This document shows positions 1 to 8,348 of a stretch of 32,806 bases of DNA, piece after piece. The notes under the pieces are model-generated. The model did not search any database and was not told where the DNA came from. It was given only the letters and a program-made list of their open reading frames with translations. The stretch is from Deltaproteobacteria bacterium. GTDB lineage: Bacteria; Desulfobacterota; Desulfobaccia; Desulfobaccales; 0-14-0-80-60-11. The translations under genes were made by a program, and so were the position numbers. How positions within the stretch are numbered: position 1 is the stretch's first letter; each line of letters opens with the position of its first letter. The DNA is taken from assembly GCA_030655955.1 (NCBI GenBank), contig JAUSOZ010000271.1, positions 1-32,806 on the forward strand, written 5' to 3'.

Positions 1-86
1 GTCTCCGAGGCGCTCGGGTCGCTCCCCAGCGTTGCCCTATCCTCCCCAGAGACAACTGCATAATATGACGATAGCCCTTAATAATC

Positions 87-137
87 AACCGGACATTTTA
101 TGTGCTATGAAAACCGGACATCTGTTTGTGCTATTGA
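87..137. repeat. Two short direct repeats, possible insertion-sequence end remnant
   Basis: The 10-mer AACCGGACAT occurs at 87-96 and again at 112-121, each followed within a few bases by GTGCTAT. Closely spaced repeats of this look occur at the ends of some insertion sequences. No transposase is visible in the window, so the origin is a guess. Confidence 0.3.
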
Positions 138-195
138 CACCGTTGTTTCCGCGCTATTGCCAGGAAGCGATGGGTATGTTACAAATCACTTTGAT

Positions 196-272
196 GGTGG
201 GCGTAGCTCAGTTGGCAGAGCACCGGGTTGTGGCCCCGGCGGTCGCGGGTTCAAGTCCCGTCGTTCACCCCA
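196..272 (+). tRNA. tRNA-His (GTG anticodon)
   Basis: A complete cloverleaf can be drawn. The acceptor stem is GTGGGCG (197-203) with CGTTCAC (262-268), the anticodon stem CCGGG/CCCGG encloses the GTG anticodon, and the T-arm reads GCGGG-TTCAAGT-CCCGT. The extra 5' G at 196 faces discriminator C269, the identity mark of bacterial tRNA-His. The CCA end is encoded at 270-272. Confidence 0.96.
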
Positions 273-280
273 GAGAATTC

Positions 281-317
281 AAGGGGTTAGGCTCAATGGC
301 TTAACCCCTTATTTTTT
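281..317 (+). terminator. Intrinsic terminator of tRNA-His
   Basis: AAGGGGTTAG (281-290) pairs with TTAACCCCTT (301-310) across a short loop, followed by ATTTTTT. It lies 8 nt after the tRNA CCA end, so the tRNA appears to be a single-gene transcript. Confidence 0.75.
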
Positions 318-639
318 CCATTACTCGCCTGCCCTCAACCAAAAAATTTGGCTAGGGGGAATGCATTCCCCGCCTGACCATGAGGGTATCGGAAGAGCCT
401 CTGGTAAAACTGGTTTTTCTGTCCTCCTGAACGAAGTCCATGATCTCAACCTTTTGAAAATAAGACATTCTTCGTTTCCCTCAGCATGACAATTATTGTC
501 AATGGGGAGTTTTGCCAGAAACTCGGAAGAATAAAAATATCTTCGTCAACCCTGCCAACCCCGCACCCCCTTCCTGATTAATCAATTTTTTTTACTGCGA
601 TAGTGTGTTTCATCCTATTGCCCCTGACGATACCGCTGT
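318..639. other. Noncoding stretch after the tRNA
   Basis: No open frame here has a ribosome-binding site or recognisable product. The only structure seen is the fragment at 467-491 (ATTCTTCG...CAGCATGACA), which resembles the larger repeat near 12979-13064. Confidence 0.4.
467..491. repeat. Dispersed intergenic repeat fragment (ATTCTTCG...CATGACA type)
   Basis: This is a short copy of a sequence also seen at the right end of the repeat at 12979-13064, where GATTCTTC is followed by CAACATGACA. Related GATTCTTCGC...CAGAATGACA repeats are scattered through many bacterial genomes. Function unknown. Confidence 0.35.
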
Positions 640-992
640 GAGGGCTGAGCTTGATCTGAGAGGGCCATCTCAAGTTGGAAAATCGGGGTCCTGGAAGGTT
701 TGGCTTTCGAGTCGCCCACCGCCCGTCGTCAGGAATTGCCGGAGTTTCATCCTAAGCACGTCAGGGCTGGCAAGGTTTTAGGTAGCCCAGGCGCACTTCA
801 CGCCGTTGAACCTCACTCAGGGGAACACCAGTTCCATTTTTCTGGGTTCTTCGGACCACTGTTTCCCGTTGAGAGAACATGGCGCGGCTAGGCGGGGAAA
901 ATATCGAGTCGGACCCTATCTTCCGGCTTCGGCTCGGCATCAGGCCCGCACCGCGGTGAGACAGGCCGGTCAGGCCAGGTGGGCCATTAAAG
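640..992. other. Noncoding, hairpin-rich stretch
   Basis: Short frames exist but none looks like a protein. Several local hairpins can be drawn: CCTAA (752-756) with TTAGG (778-782), GGCG/CGCC around 790-804, and GAAC-A-CCAG (823-831) with CTGGGTTC (842-849). It leads directly into the better-defined folded region at 993-1139 and could be the 5' part of the same RNA. At this GC content some hairpins are expected by chance. Confidence 0.3.
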
Positions 993-1139
993 GTTAGGCG
1001 TAAACTGCCGATGTATGGAGAAGGATATCCGGCTGCGTCTAGGTCTCCGGGGGCGAGGCCCTACGTGGGTCCTGCCCCTGGAGGCAAGTTATGCGAAAAG
1101 CCAAGGTCTGGAGACCAGTTAACCATCCCGGCGCCTAAC
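993..1139 (+). ncRNA. Candidate structured RNA (nested stems), family unknown
   Basis: Four nested complementary segments are visible. GTTAGGCG (993-1000) pairs with CGCCTAAC (1132-1139), and AACT (1003-1006) with AGTT (1117-1120). GGTCTCC (1042-1048) pairs with GGAGACC (1110-1116). Inside lies the strong hairpin GGGGC-G-AGG / CCT-GCCCC capped by CCC-TACGT-GGG. The order fits one multi-stem RNA about 147 nt long, upstream of the signalling genes. I could not match it to RNase P, tmRNA, SRP, 6S, or the c-di-GMP, cobalamin, TPP or Moco riboswitches. The strand is assumed from the downstream gene. Confidence 0.35.
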
Positions 1140-1385
1140 GACAGCCTCATTCTCGGCTAGGTGAACCTGAAGATCGTGGAAGCGAACGAGCGGACTCTTA
1201 CGGCCTCTGGCCATAGCCGTGACGCACCCAGGCAGAGGTCTCGGCGTGATCCGGCGGGACTCGCCAGACCGGCCACACCAGGAGGGGGTGCAGCGCCGCC
1301 GGAAACCAGAGACATCTCTGGTCTGCCGGGCGGTGCGCCAGCGCCTGGAGGAGCGGACTACCCCCCGGGGATTAGGGAATACCTC
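1140..1385 (+). other. Leader region of the histidine kinase gene
   Basis: The kinase frame is open here back to a GTG at 1161. The implied peptide is rich in Gly, Pro and Arg and unlike a kinase N-terminus, so I treat it as untranslated leader. It contains the perfect hairpin ACCAGAGA-CA-TCTCTGGT (1305-1322). AGGG at 1374-1377 lies 8 nt before ATG 1386. Confidence 0.4.
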
Positions 1386-3014
1386 ATGGTAAGTATTACG
1401 GGCCAGTCACCGGAGACATCCTTCCGGCGCGTCGCCATGCTAGGCGGCGCCATGGTAATGATGCTGGGGATTCTCGGTTTGGCGGGCTGGTTGGCCGGGG
1501 CGGGGAAATTGGCCAGAATATCCTGGCGTTACATCCCCATGGCCCAGAGCACGGCCTGGTCCTGCCTGTTTTTGGGTTCCAGCCTGCTCCTGCACCGAAG
1601 CCGGCCCCTGGCCGGCCGGGGCCGTGGCCTGGCGCTGGCGGTGATAACCCTGATCGCGGTCTTTGGGTTTCTCAATTTCCTGGAGTACTTCGTCGGGGTC
1701 GACTTGAGTTTTGAAGAGGTCTGGTTTCCCGCCACCGAACAATTTGGGCGCGTGGTTACCAACCGCATGTCGCCCATGACCGGCGCCGGCATGTGCATCT
1801 CCGGGATTGCCCTGTTCCTGGTCCTGCGGCCCTGCCACCTCACCCGGAACCTGTCGGGAGTCTTGGGCTTGCTGGTGGCTATGCTTGGTCTGGTCGGCAC
1901 TGTGGGCTATCTGTTCGGCACCCCGCTGCTCTATGGCGGGAAGGTCATACCCATGGCGGCCAACACCACTCTTGCTTTCCTGGTGATGGGAGTGGGGCTC
2001 ACGGCGGCGGCAGGCCCGGAGTGCTGGCCCCTGCGGGCGCTGGTGGGCTCTTCGGTCCGGGCCCGGCTGCTCCGGACCTTTTTGCCTATGACGGGGTTCA
2101 TCATTCTCGCCCAGGGGTGGCTGCACCAGATCATTCCCGGCTTATTCTCTAACCCGGCCCTGACGGCAGCCTTGTTGGCTCTGGGCTTCGCCGGGGTTAT
2201 GGTCCTGGTGGTAACCGCGGCGGGGGGCGCCATCTCCAAGGACCTGGACCGGGCCAGGGCGGCCCGCCAACAGGCGGAGGCCGAAATCCGCGCCCTCAAC
2301 CTCGAATTGGAAGGGCGCGTCCGGGAACGCACCGCTCAGCTGGTAGCGGCCAACCGGGAACTGGAGGCGTTCAGTTATTCAGTTTCCCACGACTTGCGGG
2401 CGCCTTTGCGCGGTATTGACGGCTGGACCCTGGCGTTTATGGAAGATTATGCCCACCGGCTGGACGACCAGGGGAGGACGTACCTGGAACGGGTGCGAAC
2501 CGAAACCCAACACATGGGGCAGCTTATTGACGACCTGCTCAGTCTTTCCCGGGTGGGCCGGACCGAGATACAGCGGCAGCCGGTGGACCTCACCGCCCTG
2601 GCCCGGGCCATTACCGGCCGACTGCGGGAAACCGGGCCGAAGCGCCTGGTGGAGTTTGTCATCCAGGAGGGGTTGACCGCGGTGGGCGACCCCCAGTTAC
2701 TATATGTCGCGCTTTCGAACCTGCTGGACAACGCCTGGAAGTTCACCGGCAAGCGCCCCGGGGGGTTAATTGAATTTGGCCGGATGCAACTGGAAGGACA
2801 TCCAGTATTCTTTGTTCGGGATAACGGGGCGGGGTTTGACGAGGCCTATGCGGACAAACTGTTCGGGGCCTTTCAACGCCTGCACAAAGCCTCGGAGTTT
2901 CCGGGCACGGGCATCGGCCTGGCCACGGTCCAGCGCATCGTGCACCGCCACGGCGGCCGGGTCTGGGCCGAGGCGGCAGCGGATCGAGGCGCAACGTTTT
3001 ATTTCACCCTTTAG
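1386..3014 (+). CDS. Membrane sensor histidine kinase (phytochrome-type kinase core)
   Basis: The protein is 542 aa from ATG 1386. The first ~275 residues hold about eight hydrophobic segments with no extracytoplasmic domain of any size, so sensing is probably within the membrane. A short coiled coil follows, then the kinase core. The H-box SHDLRAPLR has His335 as the phospho-acceptor, the N-box is NLLDNAWKF, the G1 box DNGAGFD and the G2 box GTGIGLATV, so all catalytic motifs are intact. The core is the subtype found in bacteriophytochrome-like kinases, whose usual partner is a small stand-alone receiver; exactly such a gene follows 8 nt downstream. An upstream GTG at 1161 is possible but adds an unlikely low-complexity extension. 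The input signal is unknown. Confidence 0.88.
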   Translation: MVSITGQSPETSFRRVAMLGGAMVMMLGILGLAGWLAGAGKLARISWRYIPMAQSTAWSCLFLGSSLLLHRSRPLAGRGRGLALAVITLIAVFGFLNFLEYFVGVDLSFEEVWFPATEQFGRVVTNRMSPMTGAGMCISGIALFLVLRPCHLTRNLSGVLGLLVAMLGLVGTVGYLFGTPLLYGGKVIPMAANTTLAFLVMGVGLTAAAGPECWPLRALVGSSVRARLLRTFLPMTGFIILAQGWLHQIIPGLFSNPALTAALLALGFAGVMVLVVTAAGGAISKDLDRARAARQQAEAEIRALNLELEGRVRERTAQLVAANRELEAFSYSVSHDLRAPLRGIDGWTLAFMEDYAHRLDDQGRTYLERVRTETQHMGQLIDDLLSLSRVGRTEIQRQPVDLTALARAITGRLRETGPKRLVEFVIQEGLTAVGDPQLLYVALSNLLDNAWKFTGKRPGGLIEFGRMQLEGHPVFFVRDNGAGFDEAYADKLFGAFQRLHKASEFPGTGIGLATVQRIVHRHGGRVWAEAAADRGATFYFTL

Positions 3015-3022
3015 GAGACAGC

Positions 3023-3463
3023 ATGCAGAAAAAGGTCATTCTCCTGGTAGAGGACAATCCCAGCGATGTCGGGCTGACTAAACGGGCCTTTGAGAAGCAC
3101 CGCATCCACAACGAGCTGGTGGTCGTGGAGGACGGTCAGGAGGCGCTGGATTATCTGTTCGGCACCGGCGCCTACGCCGGCCGGGACACCAGCGAAATGC
3201 CCGCGGTCATCTTACTGGATTTAAAGCTGCCCAAGATGGATGGCCTGGAGGTCTTGAAACGCATCCGCAGCCATGACCTGACCAAACGCCTGCCGGTGGT
3301 GATCCTCACCTCCTCACGGGAAGAGCAGGATGTGGCCAAGAGTTATGATCTGGGAGCCAACAGCTACATTCGTAAGCCCGTTGATTTTCACCAATTTGCC
3401 GAGGCCGTCAGGGCCTTGGACCTGTATTGGGTGGTCATGAACGAACCGCCGCCGCTCAAGTGA
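3023..3463 (+). CDS. Single-domain response regulator (Rcp1-like receiver)
   Basis: This 146-aa protein is a receiver domain with no output domain. The acidic pair is in LLVEDNPSD near the N-terminus, the phospho-acceptor is Asp66 in ILLDLKLP, the conserved Thr/Ser is in VVILTSS, and the conserved Lys is in IRKPVD. The length and the insertion between beta-2 and beta-3 (YLFGTGAY) are typical of Rcp1-type regulators paired with phytochrome-like kinases. It starts 8 nt after the kinase stop behind AGGAG and ends 7 nt before the next gene, so the three genes are probably one operon. It likely relays phosphate from the kinase at 1386-3014. Confidence 0.92.
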   Translation: MQKKVILLVEDNPSDVGLTKRAFEKHRIHNELVVVEDGQEALDYLFGTGAYAGRDTSEMPAVILLDLKLPKMDGLEVLKRIRSHDLTKRLPVVILTSSREEQDVAKSYDLGANSYIRKPVDFHQFAEAVRALDLYWVVMNEPPPLK

Positions 3464-3470
3464 GGTTGCC

Positions 3471-5966
3471 ATGAACACGCCGCTCCGGGTCTTGATGGTG
3501 GAGGACTCTGAAAGTGATGCGGGACTTATCATCCGCCGGTTGCAAGGGGCGGGCTATGATCTCGTGCATGAACGGGTGGAAACTGCCGGCGACATGCGAA
3601 CCGCCCTGGCGAAACCGGATTGGGACATCGTTCTGGCAGACTATAGAATGCCCCATTTTTCGGCGTCTGCGGCCCTGGAGATCTTAAAGGAAAGCGGCCG
3701 GGATCTGCCGTTTATCATCGTGTCCGGCACCATCGGCGAAGAGAAGGCGGTGGCCCTGATGAAGGCCGGGGCCCACGATTACGTCATGAAGCATAATCTG
3801 GCCCGGCTGGTTCCGGCAGTGGCGCGGGAGCTAAAAGAAGCCGAGGGGCGGCGGGAACGCCGGCGAGCTGAGGAGGCTCTGCTGCAAAGCGAAGCCACCT
3901 TGAGCAGCATCTTGCGGGCTGCGCCCATAGGTATCGGGTTGGTCACCCAGCGGGTGTTCGGCTGGACTAACGAGCACCTCTCCAGGATGACGGGATATTC
4001 CTGCGGGGAGTTGCAAGGGCAGAGCGCCCGGATGCTTTACGACCGCGAGGCTGAGTTTGAGCGGGTCGGGCAGGTCAAATACGCGGGCATAAAACAGCAG
4101 GGAACGGGGTCCTTAGAAACCCGTTGGCGGCGCAAGGATGGCAAGCTCATTGATGTTTTCTTAAGTTCCACCCCCATTGACCCCCTCGATCTTGAGGCCG
4201 GGGTGGTTTTTACGGCCATGGACATTACGCACCGTCAAGAGGCGGAGGTGGCCCTGCGGGAGAGCGAGGAGCGCTACCGCACCCTGGTGGAGAACATTGA
4301 TCTGGGGATCACCTTGATCAGCTCAGATTACCGGGTAATTATGACCAACGCGGCCATGGCCAGGTTACTCCAGAAGCCTACCGGCGAAATGGTGGGCCGG
4401 GAGTGTTTTCGGGAATTTGAGAAGCGGGATGGGGTCTGTGCGCACTGTCCCGGGACCGAGGCCATGGCCACCGGGAGGAAGGCGGTGGTGGAAACCACCG
4501 GCGTCCGGGATGACGGCAGCCGGTTGAACGTGCGCGTCCAGGCTTTTCCGCACCGCGGCCCCGACGGCCGCATAACCGGATTTATCGAGGTAGTCGAAGA
4601 CATCAGCGAACGTAAACGGATGGAGGCGGCGCTCCATGAGAGTGAAAACCTCTATCGTTCTTTGTTCGAGAACATGCTGAACGGATTTGCGTACTTCAAG
4701 ATGCTCTTTGAGGACGGTCAGCCGCAGGACTTCATCTGGCTCAAAGTCAACAAATCCTTCGAGGCCATGACCGGGTTGAAAGATGTGGTGGGGAAAAGAG
4801 TGTCTGAAGTTATTCCGGGCATGCGCGAGTCTGATCCGGAGTTGTTCGAAAGTTTTGGCAGGGTGGCTTCCACCGGCAAACCCGAGAGGTTTGAGATCTA
4901 TGTGAAATCATTGAAGATGTGGTTTTCGATCTCGCTGTACAGCCCCGGAAAAGGATACTTCGTCACCGTATTTGACGTTATTACCGAGCGCAAGCGGGCG
5001 GAAAGCGAACTGAAGTTGAAGGAAAGACTTCTGGATAGCGCCAGCGACTCCATTTTCCTCTATGACCTGGAAGGAAATTTCCTCTATGTAAATGAGGCGG
5101 CCTATATCACCCGGTGGTATGGGAAAGAGGAGTTGCTGAGCCTTGGGGCTTGGGCGCTGAAAACACCTGAGGCCGCGGTATACCAGGACAATGTCCTGAG
5201 AGAATTGTGGGCCAACGGTGAATTGATCTTTGAATCCGAGCACCGGCGCAAGGACGGCTCGGTTATACCGGTGGAGATTTTCGCCCGGATCTTGGCGGTG
5301 GAGGGCCGGGAGTTGATCCTCAGCGTGGCCCGGGACATTACCGAACGGAAGCAGGCGGAGACCCAGGTGAGGCAAGGGCTGGATAACTTGCACCAGGCAT
5401 TGCATGGGACCGTGATGGCTTTAGCCAATACCGTGGAAATCAAAGACCCCTATACCGCCGGGCACCAGCGGCGGGTGGCGCAACTGAGCTGCGCCATGGC
5501 CCGGGAACTGGGGTGGTCGCCGGATCGAATCGAGGGGATACAAGTGCTGTGCTTTCTCCACGATATGGGCAAGATCGCGGTGCCCGCCGAGATCCTCAAT
5601 AAGCCGGGGAAAATCAGCCTGACGGAGTTTAGCCTCATAAAAGTCCACCCCCAGGTGGGATACGATATCCTGAAAGATATCGCCTTTCCCTGGCCCGTGG
5701 CCCAGGGAGTGCTTCAGCACCACGAACGGCAGGATGGTTCCGGCTACCCTTCGGGGTTGACCGCTGGGGAGATTACCCCGGAGGCCAAAATCCTGGCAGT
5801 GGCCGACGTGGTGGAGGCCTTGGCCTCGCACCGTCCCTACCGGCCGGCCCTGGGCATTGACCAGGCCCTGGAGGAGATTACCCAGAATAGGGGTAAACGT
5901 TACGACCCGGACGCAGTGGATGTCTGCGTCCGACTGCTTACCGAGAAAAATTTCCGCTTCGATTGA
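3471..5966 (+). CDS. Receiver-PAS-HD-GYP protein, probable c-di-GMP phosphodiesterase
   Basis: The product is 831 aa. A receiver domain (about 1-125) carries phospho-acceptor Asp57 in VLADYRMP. Four PAS-like segments follow, three of them ending in the usual DITxR/DISER/DITER linker. The second PAS has a CxxCP motif (VCAHCPG), a possible metal or redox site. The C-terminal ~190 residues form an HD-GYP domain with HDMGK (His697, Asp698), the HHERxDGSGYP stretch (Gly758-Tyr759-Pro760) and the later ADVVEAL helix. HD-GYP enzymes hydrolyse cyclic di-GMP. The domain order suggests that phosphorylation plus PAS-sensed cues adjust c-di-GMP. It is the last gene of the kinase/receiver operon. Confidence 0.9.
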   Translation: MNTPLRVLMVEDSESDAGLIIRRLQGAGYDLVHERVETAGDMRTALAKPDWDIVLADYRMPHFSASAALEILKESGRDLPFIIVSGTIGEEKAVALMKAGAHDYVMKHNLARLVPAVARELKEAEGRRERRRAEEALLQSEATLSSILRAAPIGIGLVTQRVFGWTNEHLSRMTGYSCGELQGQSARMLYDREAEFERVGQVKYAGIKQQGTGSLETRWRRKDGKLIDVFLSSTPIDPLDLEAGVVFTAMDITHRQEAEVALRESEERYRTLVENIDLGITLISSDYRVIMTNAAMARLLQKPTGEMVGRECFREFEKRDGVCAHCPGTEAMATGRKAVVETTGVRDDGSRLNVRVQAFPHRGPDGRITGFIEVVEDISERKRMEAALHESENLYRSLFENMLNGFAYFKMLFEDGQPQDFIWLKVNKSFEAMTGLKDVVGKRVSEVIPGMRESDPELFESFGRVASTGKPERFEIYVKSLKMWFSISLYSPGKGYFVTVFDVITERKRAESELKLKERLLDSASDSIFLYDLEGNFLYVNEAAYITRWYGKEELLSLGAWALKTPEAAVYQDNVLRELWANGELIFESEHRRKDGSVIPVEIFARILAVEGRELILSVARDITERKQAETQVRQGLDNLHQALHGTVMALANTVEIKDPYTAGHQRRVAQLSCAMARELGWSPDRIEGIQVLCFLHDMGKIAVPAEILNKPGKISLTEFSLIKVHPQVGYDILKDIAFPWPVAQGVLQHHERQDGSGYPSGLTAGEITPEAKILAVADVVEALASHRPYRPALGIDQALEEITQNRGKRYDPDAVDVCVRLLTEKNFRFD

Positions 5967-6290
5967 TCAGGATGGCGCTAACTCAGGGGGTCCGGCCGGT
6001 GAAAGGAAGTTGATTGAATTCTTCTCCCGCACCCGGATCAGGGGCTCAAGAGATGGGGCCATGGAGCCCGGCAATCCGCCGCTAGCCCCCTTGGTTGCCG
6101 GCTAACGCTCCGGCTCAATTCCCTCGCTCCAGCCGATCCACCCCTCTTACCCAACTTTTGGCTGAGTTTTGGGGGGAGAGGTCCGCACCACTAGCTTTAC
6201 AAATTCTCTAAATCCTGCGAATAATGATACAATTTCTTTATTGACAGGGAACGTCTCTGAATCATCCGAATTCGCCGTTGTCCTCAGATA
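5967..6290. other. Intergenic region between the HD-GYP and MASE3 genes
   Basis: These 324 nt hold no convincing gene. An AT-rich stretch near 6195-6246 contains TTGACA at 6241-6246, but no good -10 hexamer stands at 16-18 nt spacing. A promoter for the next gene probably lies here, but I cannot place it. Confidence 0.35.
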
Positions 6291-8348
6291 ATGCCAGGTG
6301 CGCCTCCGGAGGCGGAGCCCCGATGGGCGCAGAGTAAGCGGGCAATTTTCCTTGATGCGATGAATGAACCATCCGGCCGTTTCGGCACCTACGTGCACTT
6401 TATGATCTGGGTCCTGGCCCTCGTGGGGTTTTATCTGACCAGTCGCTACAGCCTGGCGCTGTTCCACGGTATCGCCGGGATTTTCAGCGTCGTCATTGCC
6501 GCAGGCGTCTTTGCCGTCGCCTGGAATTCCCGGGGCTTCCTGGAAAATAACTACCTGCTCTTCCTGGGGATTGCCTACCTGTTCGTGGGCGCCTTAGACC
6601 TGCTTCACACCCTGGCTTATGGGGGGATGACGGTCTTCCCCGGCTTCGGCCCCGATTTGCCCGTCCAACTAGGGTTTGCGGCCCGGGGCCTCGAGAGCGT
6701 CTCCCTGTGCCTGGCCCCCCTGTGCCTGGGTCGCCGCCTGAAGCCTTATGTGGTTTTTGCCGGTTATGTTCTGGTCTTCGCGGTCATTACCCTGATGATT
6801 TTTGTCTGGCCGATTTTCCCCCTGCGCCAGGCGGCCGGGCCGGGTCTGACCGCGCTGAAGCAAACCGCCGACTGCTTACCCGGCATCATCCTGCTGGGGG
6901 CCCTGGCCCTGCTGTGGCGCCGGCGGGAGGAGTTCGACCCCAAGGTGCTCCGCCTGTTGATGGCTGCCATCGCCCTGGCCGCCGCCTCGGAACTGGCCCG
7001 TACCGTTTTTGCCGGGGCGTCCGACCAGTCCGGTGTGCTGGCCCAACTCCTCAAAATTTTGTCGCTTTTCTTGATTTACCAAGCCTTGATCGAAACGGGG
7101 ATCAGGAGGCCGTATAATCTGTTGTTCCGTAACCTGAGGCTCGGCGAGGCCATGGTGCGGCAAGAGCGGGATTTTGCCGACAGCCTCATGGAGACGGCCC
7201 AGGTTATGGTGCTGGTCCTGGACCGCCAGGGACGTGTTGTCCGCCTGAACCCTGCCGGCGAGAGGCTCACCGGGTATTCCCTGGCTCAGGTACAAGGCCG
7301 CCTTTTCTGGGAAGTTTTTCCGGCTCCCGAAGCAGTTGACACCATGAAAGAGGCGTTTTATCATCTCACTGCCGGGGAGGTGCACCAGGCCGAGGAGATT
7401 GATTGGGTAGCCCAAGACGGCGCCCGCCGCCTGATCGCCTGGTCTGCCACGGCCCACATGGGGGAAGACGGGTTGCTTTCGCACGTGATCGGGACCGGCA
7501 TCGACATAACTGACCGGAGGGGCGCGGAAATTCGCCTCCAACGGCTCCAGGCCGAACTGGCGGGTCAGGTTCAGGGAGATAAGGCGCCAACCGGGGAATT
7601 GGAGGTCATCAAAGGGGAACTGGACCGCGTCACCGCCGCGGTGTCCCGCGATATCAGGTCGCCGCTCCGCTGGATCAGCGGCTTCTGCCAGGCCCTGGAG
7701 GTTGCCAGCGCCCACCGGCTTGACTTTAGGGGGCGCCGGTATCTCCGGCGGCTGCGCCGAATGATCCGGCAGACGGGAGAGCTTACCGAGGCGTTGCTGG
7801 AGCACGCCCGGCTGGCTGGGGCTGCAATGGAGTGGCAAGAAATTGATCTCAGCGACCAGGCCCACACCATCGCCGCAGCTCTCCAGCGCACCGCGCCGGG
7901 GCGCCGGGTGGAATTCATTATCGGGACGAACCTGAGGGCCGAAGGCGATCCCGCCATGCTCCGTTGGCTCCTGTCGAACCTTCTGGGCAATGCCTGGAAA
8001 TTTACCGAGACGGTTCCCCGGGGCAAGATTGAGTTCGAGGCCCTGCCCACCACGGACGGGACTCGGGGTTTCCTGGTCCGGGACAACCGGGCCGGATTGG
8101 CCCCGAACCGCGGCCACGGCTGGTTCAGAACGTTTCACCGATTGCACGCCTACAGGGATTTTTCCAGCCCCGACCCCGGCCTGGCCACGGTTAAGCGTAT
8201 CATTCAACGTCACGGCGGTCGCGTCTGGGCCGAAATTGACCTGAGGCAGGGGGCCACGTTTTATTTCACCCTGCCGCCGATAGGCCCGGGATCAACCGCA
8301 AAACCGTCCGGGGGAGATCAGCCGGACTCTTTAACGGGATCGTCATGA
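6291..8348 (+). CDS. MASE3-PAS histidine-kinase-like protein with degenerate catalytic motifs
   Basis: The product is 685 aa from ATG 6291; ATG 6360 is an alternative, and neither has a clear ribosome-binding site. An N-terminal multi-helix membrane region contains LLFLGIAYLFVGALDLLHT, the hallmark of MASE3 sensors. A PAS domain (about 295-405) and a kinase-like region follow. The kinase motifs are broken. The H-box reads SRDIRSPLR with Arg453 where His is expected, the N-box has NLLGNAWKF (Asp to Gly), the G1 box is DNRAGLAP instead of DNGAGFD, and the G2 box is SPDPGLATV instead of GTGIGLATV. The C-terminal GGRVWAE...GATFYFTL matches the intact kinase at 1386-3014, so the two are paralogues. 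It probably cannot autophosphorylate and may act as a sensing or scaffolding pseudokinase. Its stop overlaps the next start (ATGA). Confidence 0.82.
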   Translation: MPGAPPEAEPRWAQSKRAIFLDAMNEPSGRFGTYVHFMIWVLALVGFYLTSRYSLALFHGIAGIFSVVIAAGVFAVAWNSRGFLENNYLLFLGIAYLFVGALDLLHTLAYGGMTVFPGFGPDLPVQLGFAARGLESVSLCLAPLCLGRRLKPYVVFAGYVLVFAVITLMIFVWPIFPLRQAAGPGLTALKQTADCLPGIILLGALALLWRRREEFDPKVLRLLMAAIALAAASELARTVFAGASDQSGVLAQLLKILSLFLIYQALIETGIRRPYNLLFRNLRLGEAMVRQERDFADSLMETAQVMVLVLDRQGRVVRLNPAGERLTGYSLAQVQGRLFWEVFPAPEAVDTMKEAFYHLTAGEVHQAEEIDWVAQDGARRLIAWSATAHMGEDGLLSHVIGTGIDITDRRGAEIRLQRLQAELAGQVQGDKAPTGELEVIKGELDRVTAAVSRDIRSPLRWISGFCQALEVASAHRLDFRGRRYLRRLRRMIRQTGELTEALLEHARLAGAAMEWQEIDLSDQAHTIAAALQRTAPGRRVEFIIGTNLRAEGDPAMLRWLLSNLLGNAWKFTETVPRGKIEFEALPTTDGTRGFLVRDNRAGLAPNRGHGWFRTFHRLHAYRDFSSPDPGLATVKRIIQRHGGRVWAEIDLRQGATFYFTLPPIGPGSTAKPSGGDQPDSLTGSS

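Noticed and set aside
32-304. Short protein frames across the tRNA-His
   Set aside because: They overlap a complete tRNA and its terminator and have no coding features.
993-1139. GTTAGGC and GCCTAAC suggestive of integron attC sites
   Set aside because: The order is GTTAGGC first and GCCTAAC second, opposite to a single attC site. The spacing is too short for a cassette between two sites, and no partner core sites or integrase are seen.
993-1139. c-di-GMP (GEMM), cobalamin, TPP or Moco riboswitch upstream of the c-di-GMP operon
   Set aside because: The conserved core sequences of these classes could not be found in order; only generic stems are visible.
1161-1385. N-terminal extension of the histidine kinase from GTG 1161
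   Set aside because: No ribosome-binding site, low-complexity Gly/Pro/Arg-rich translation, and a strong hairpin inside; the membrane region begins normally after ATG 1386.
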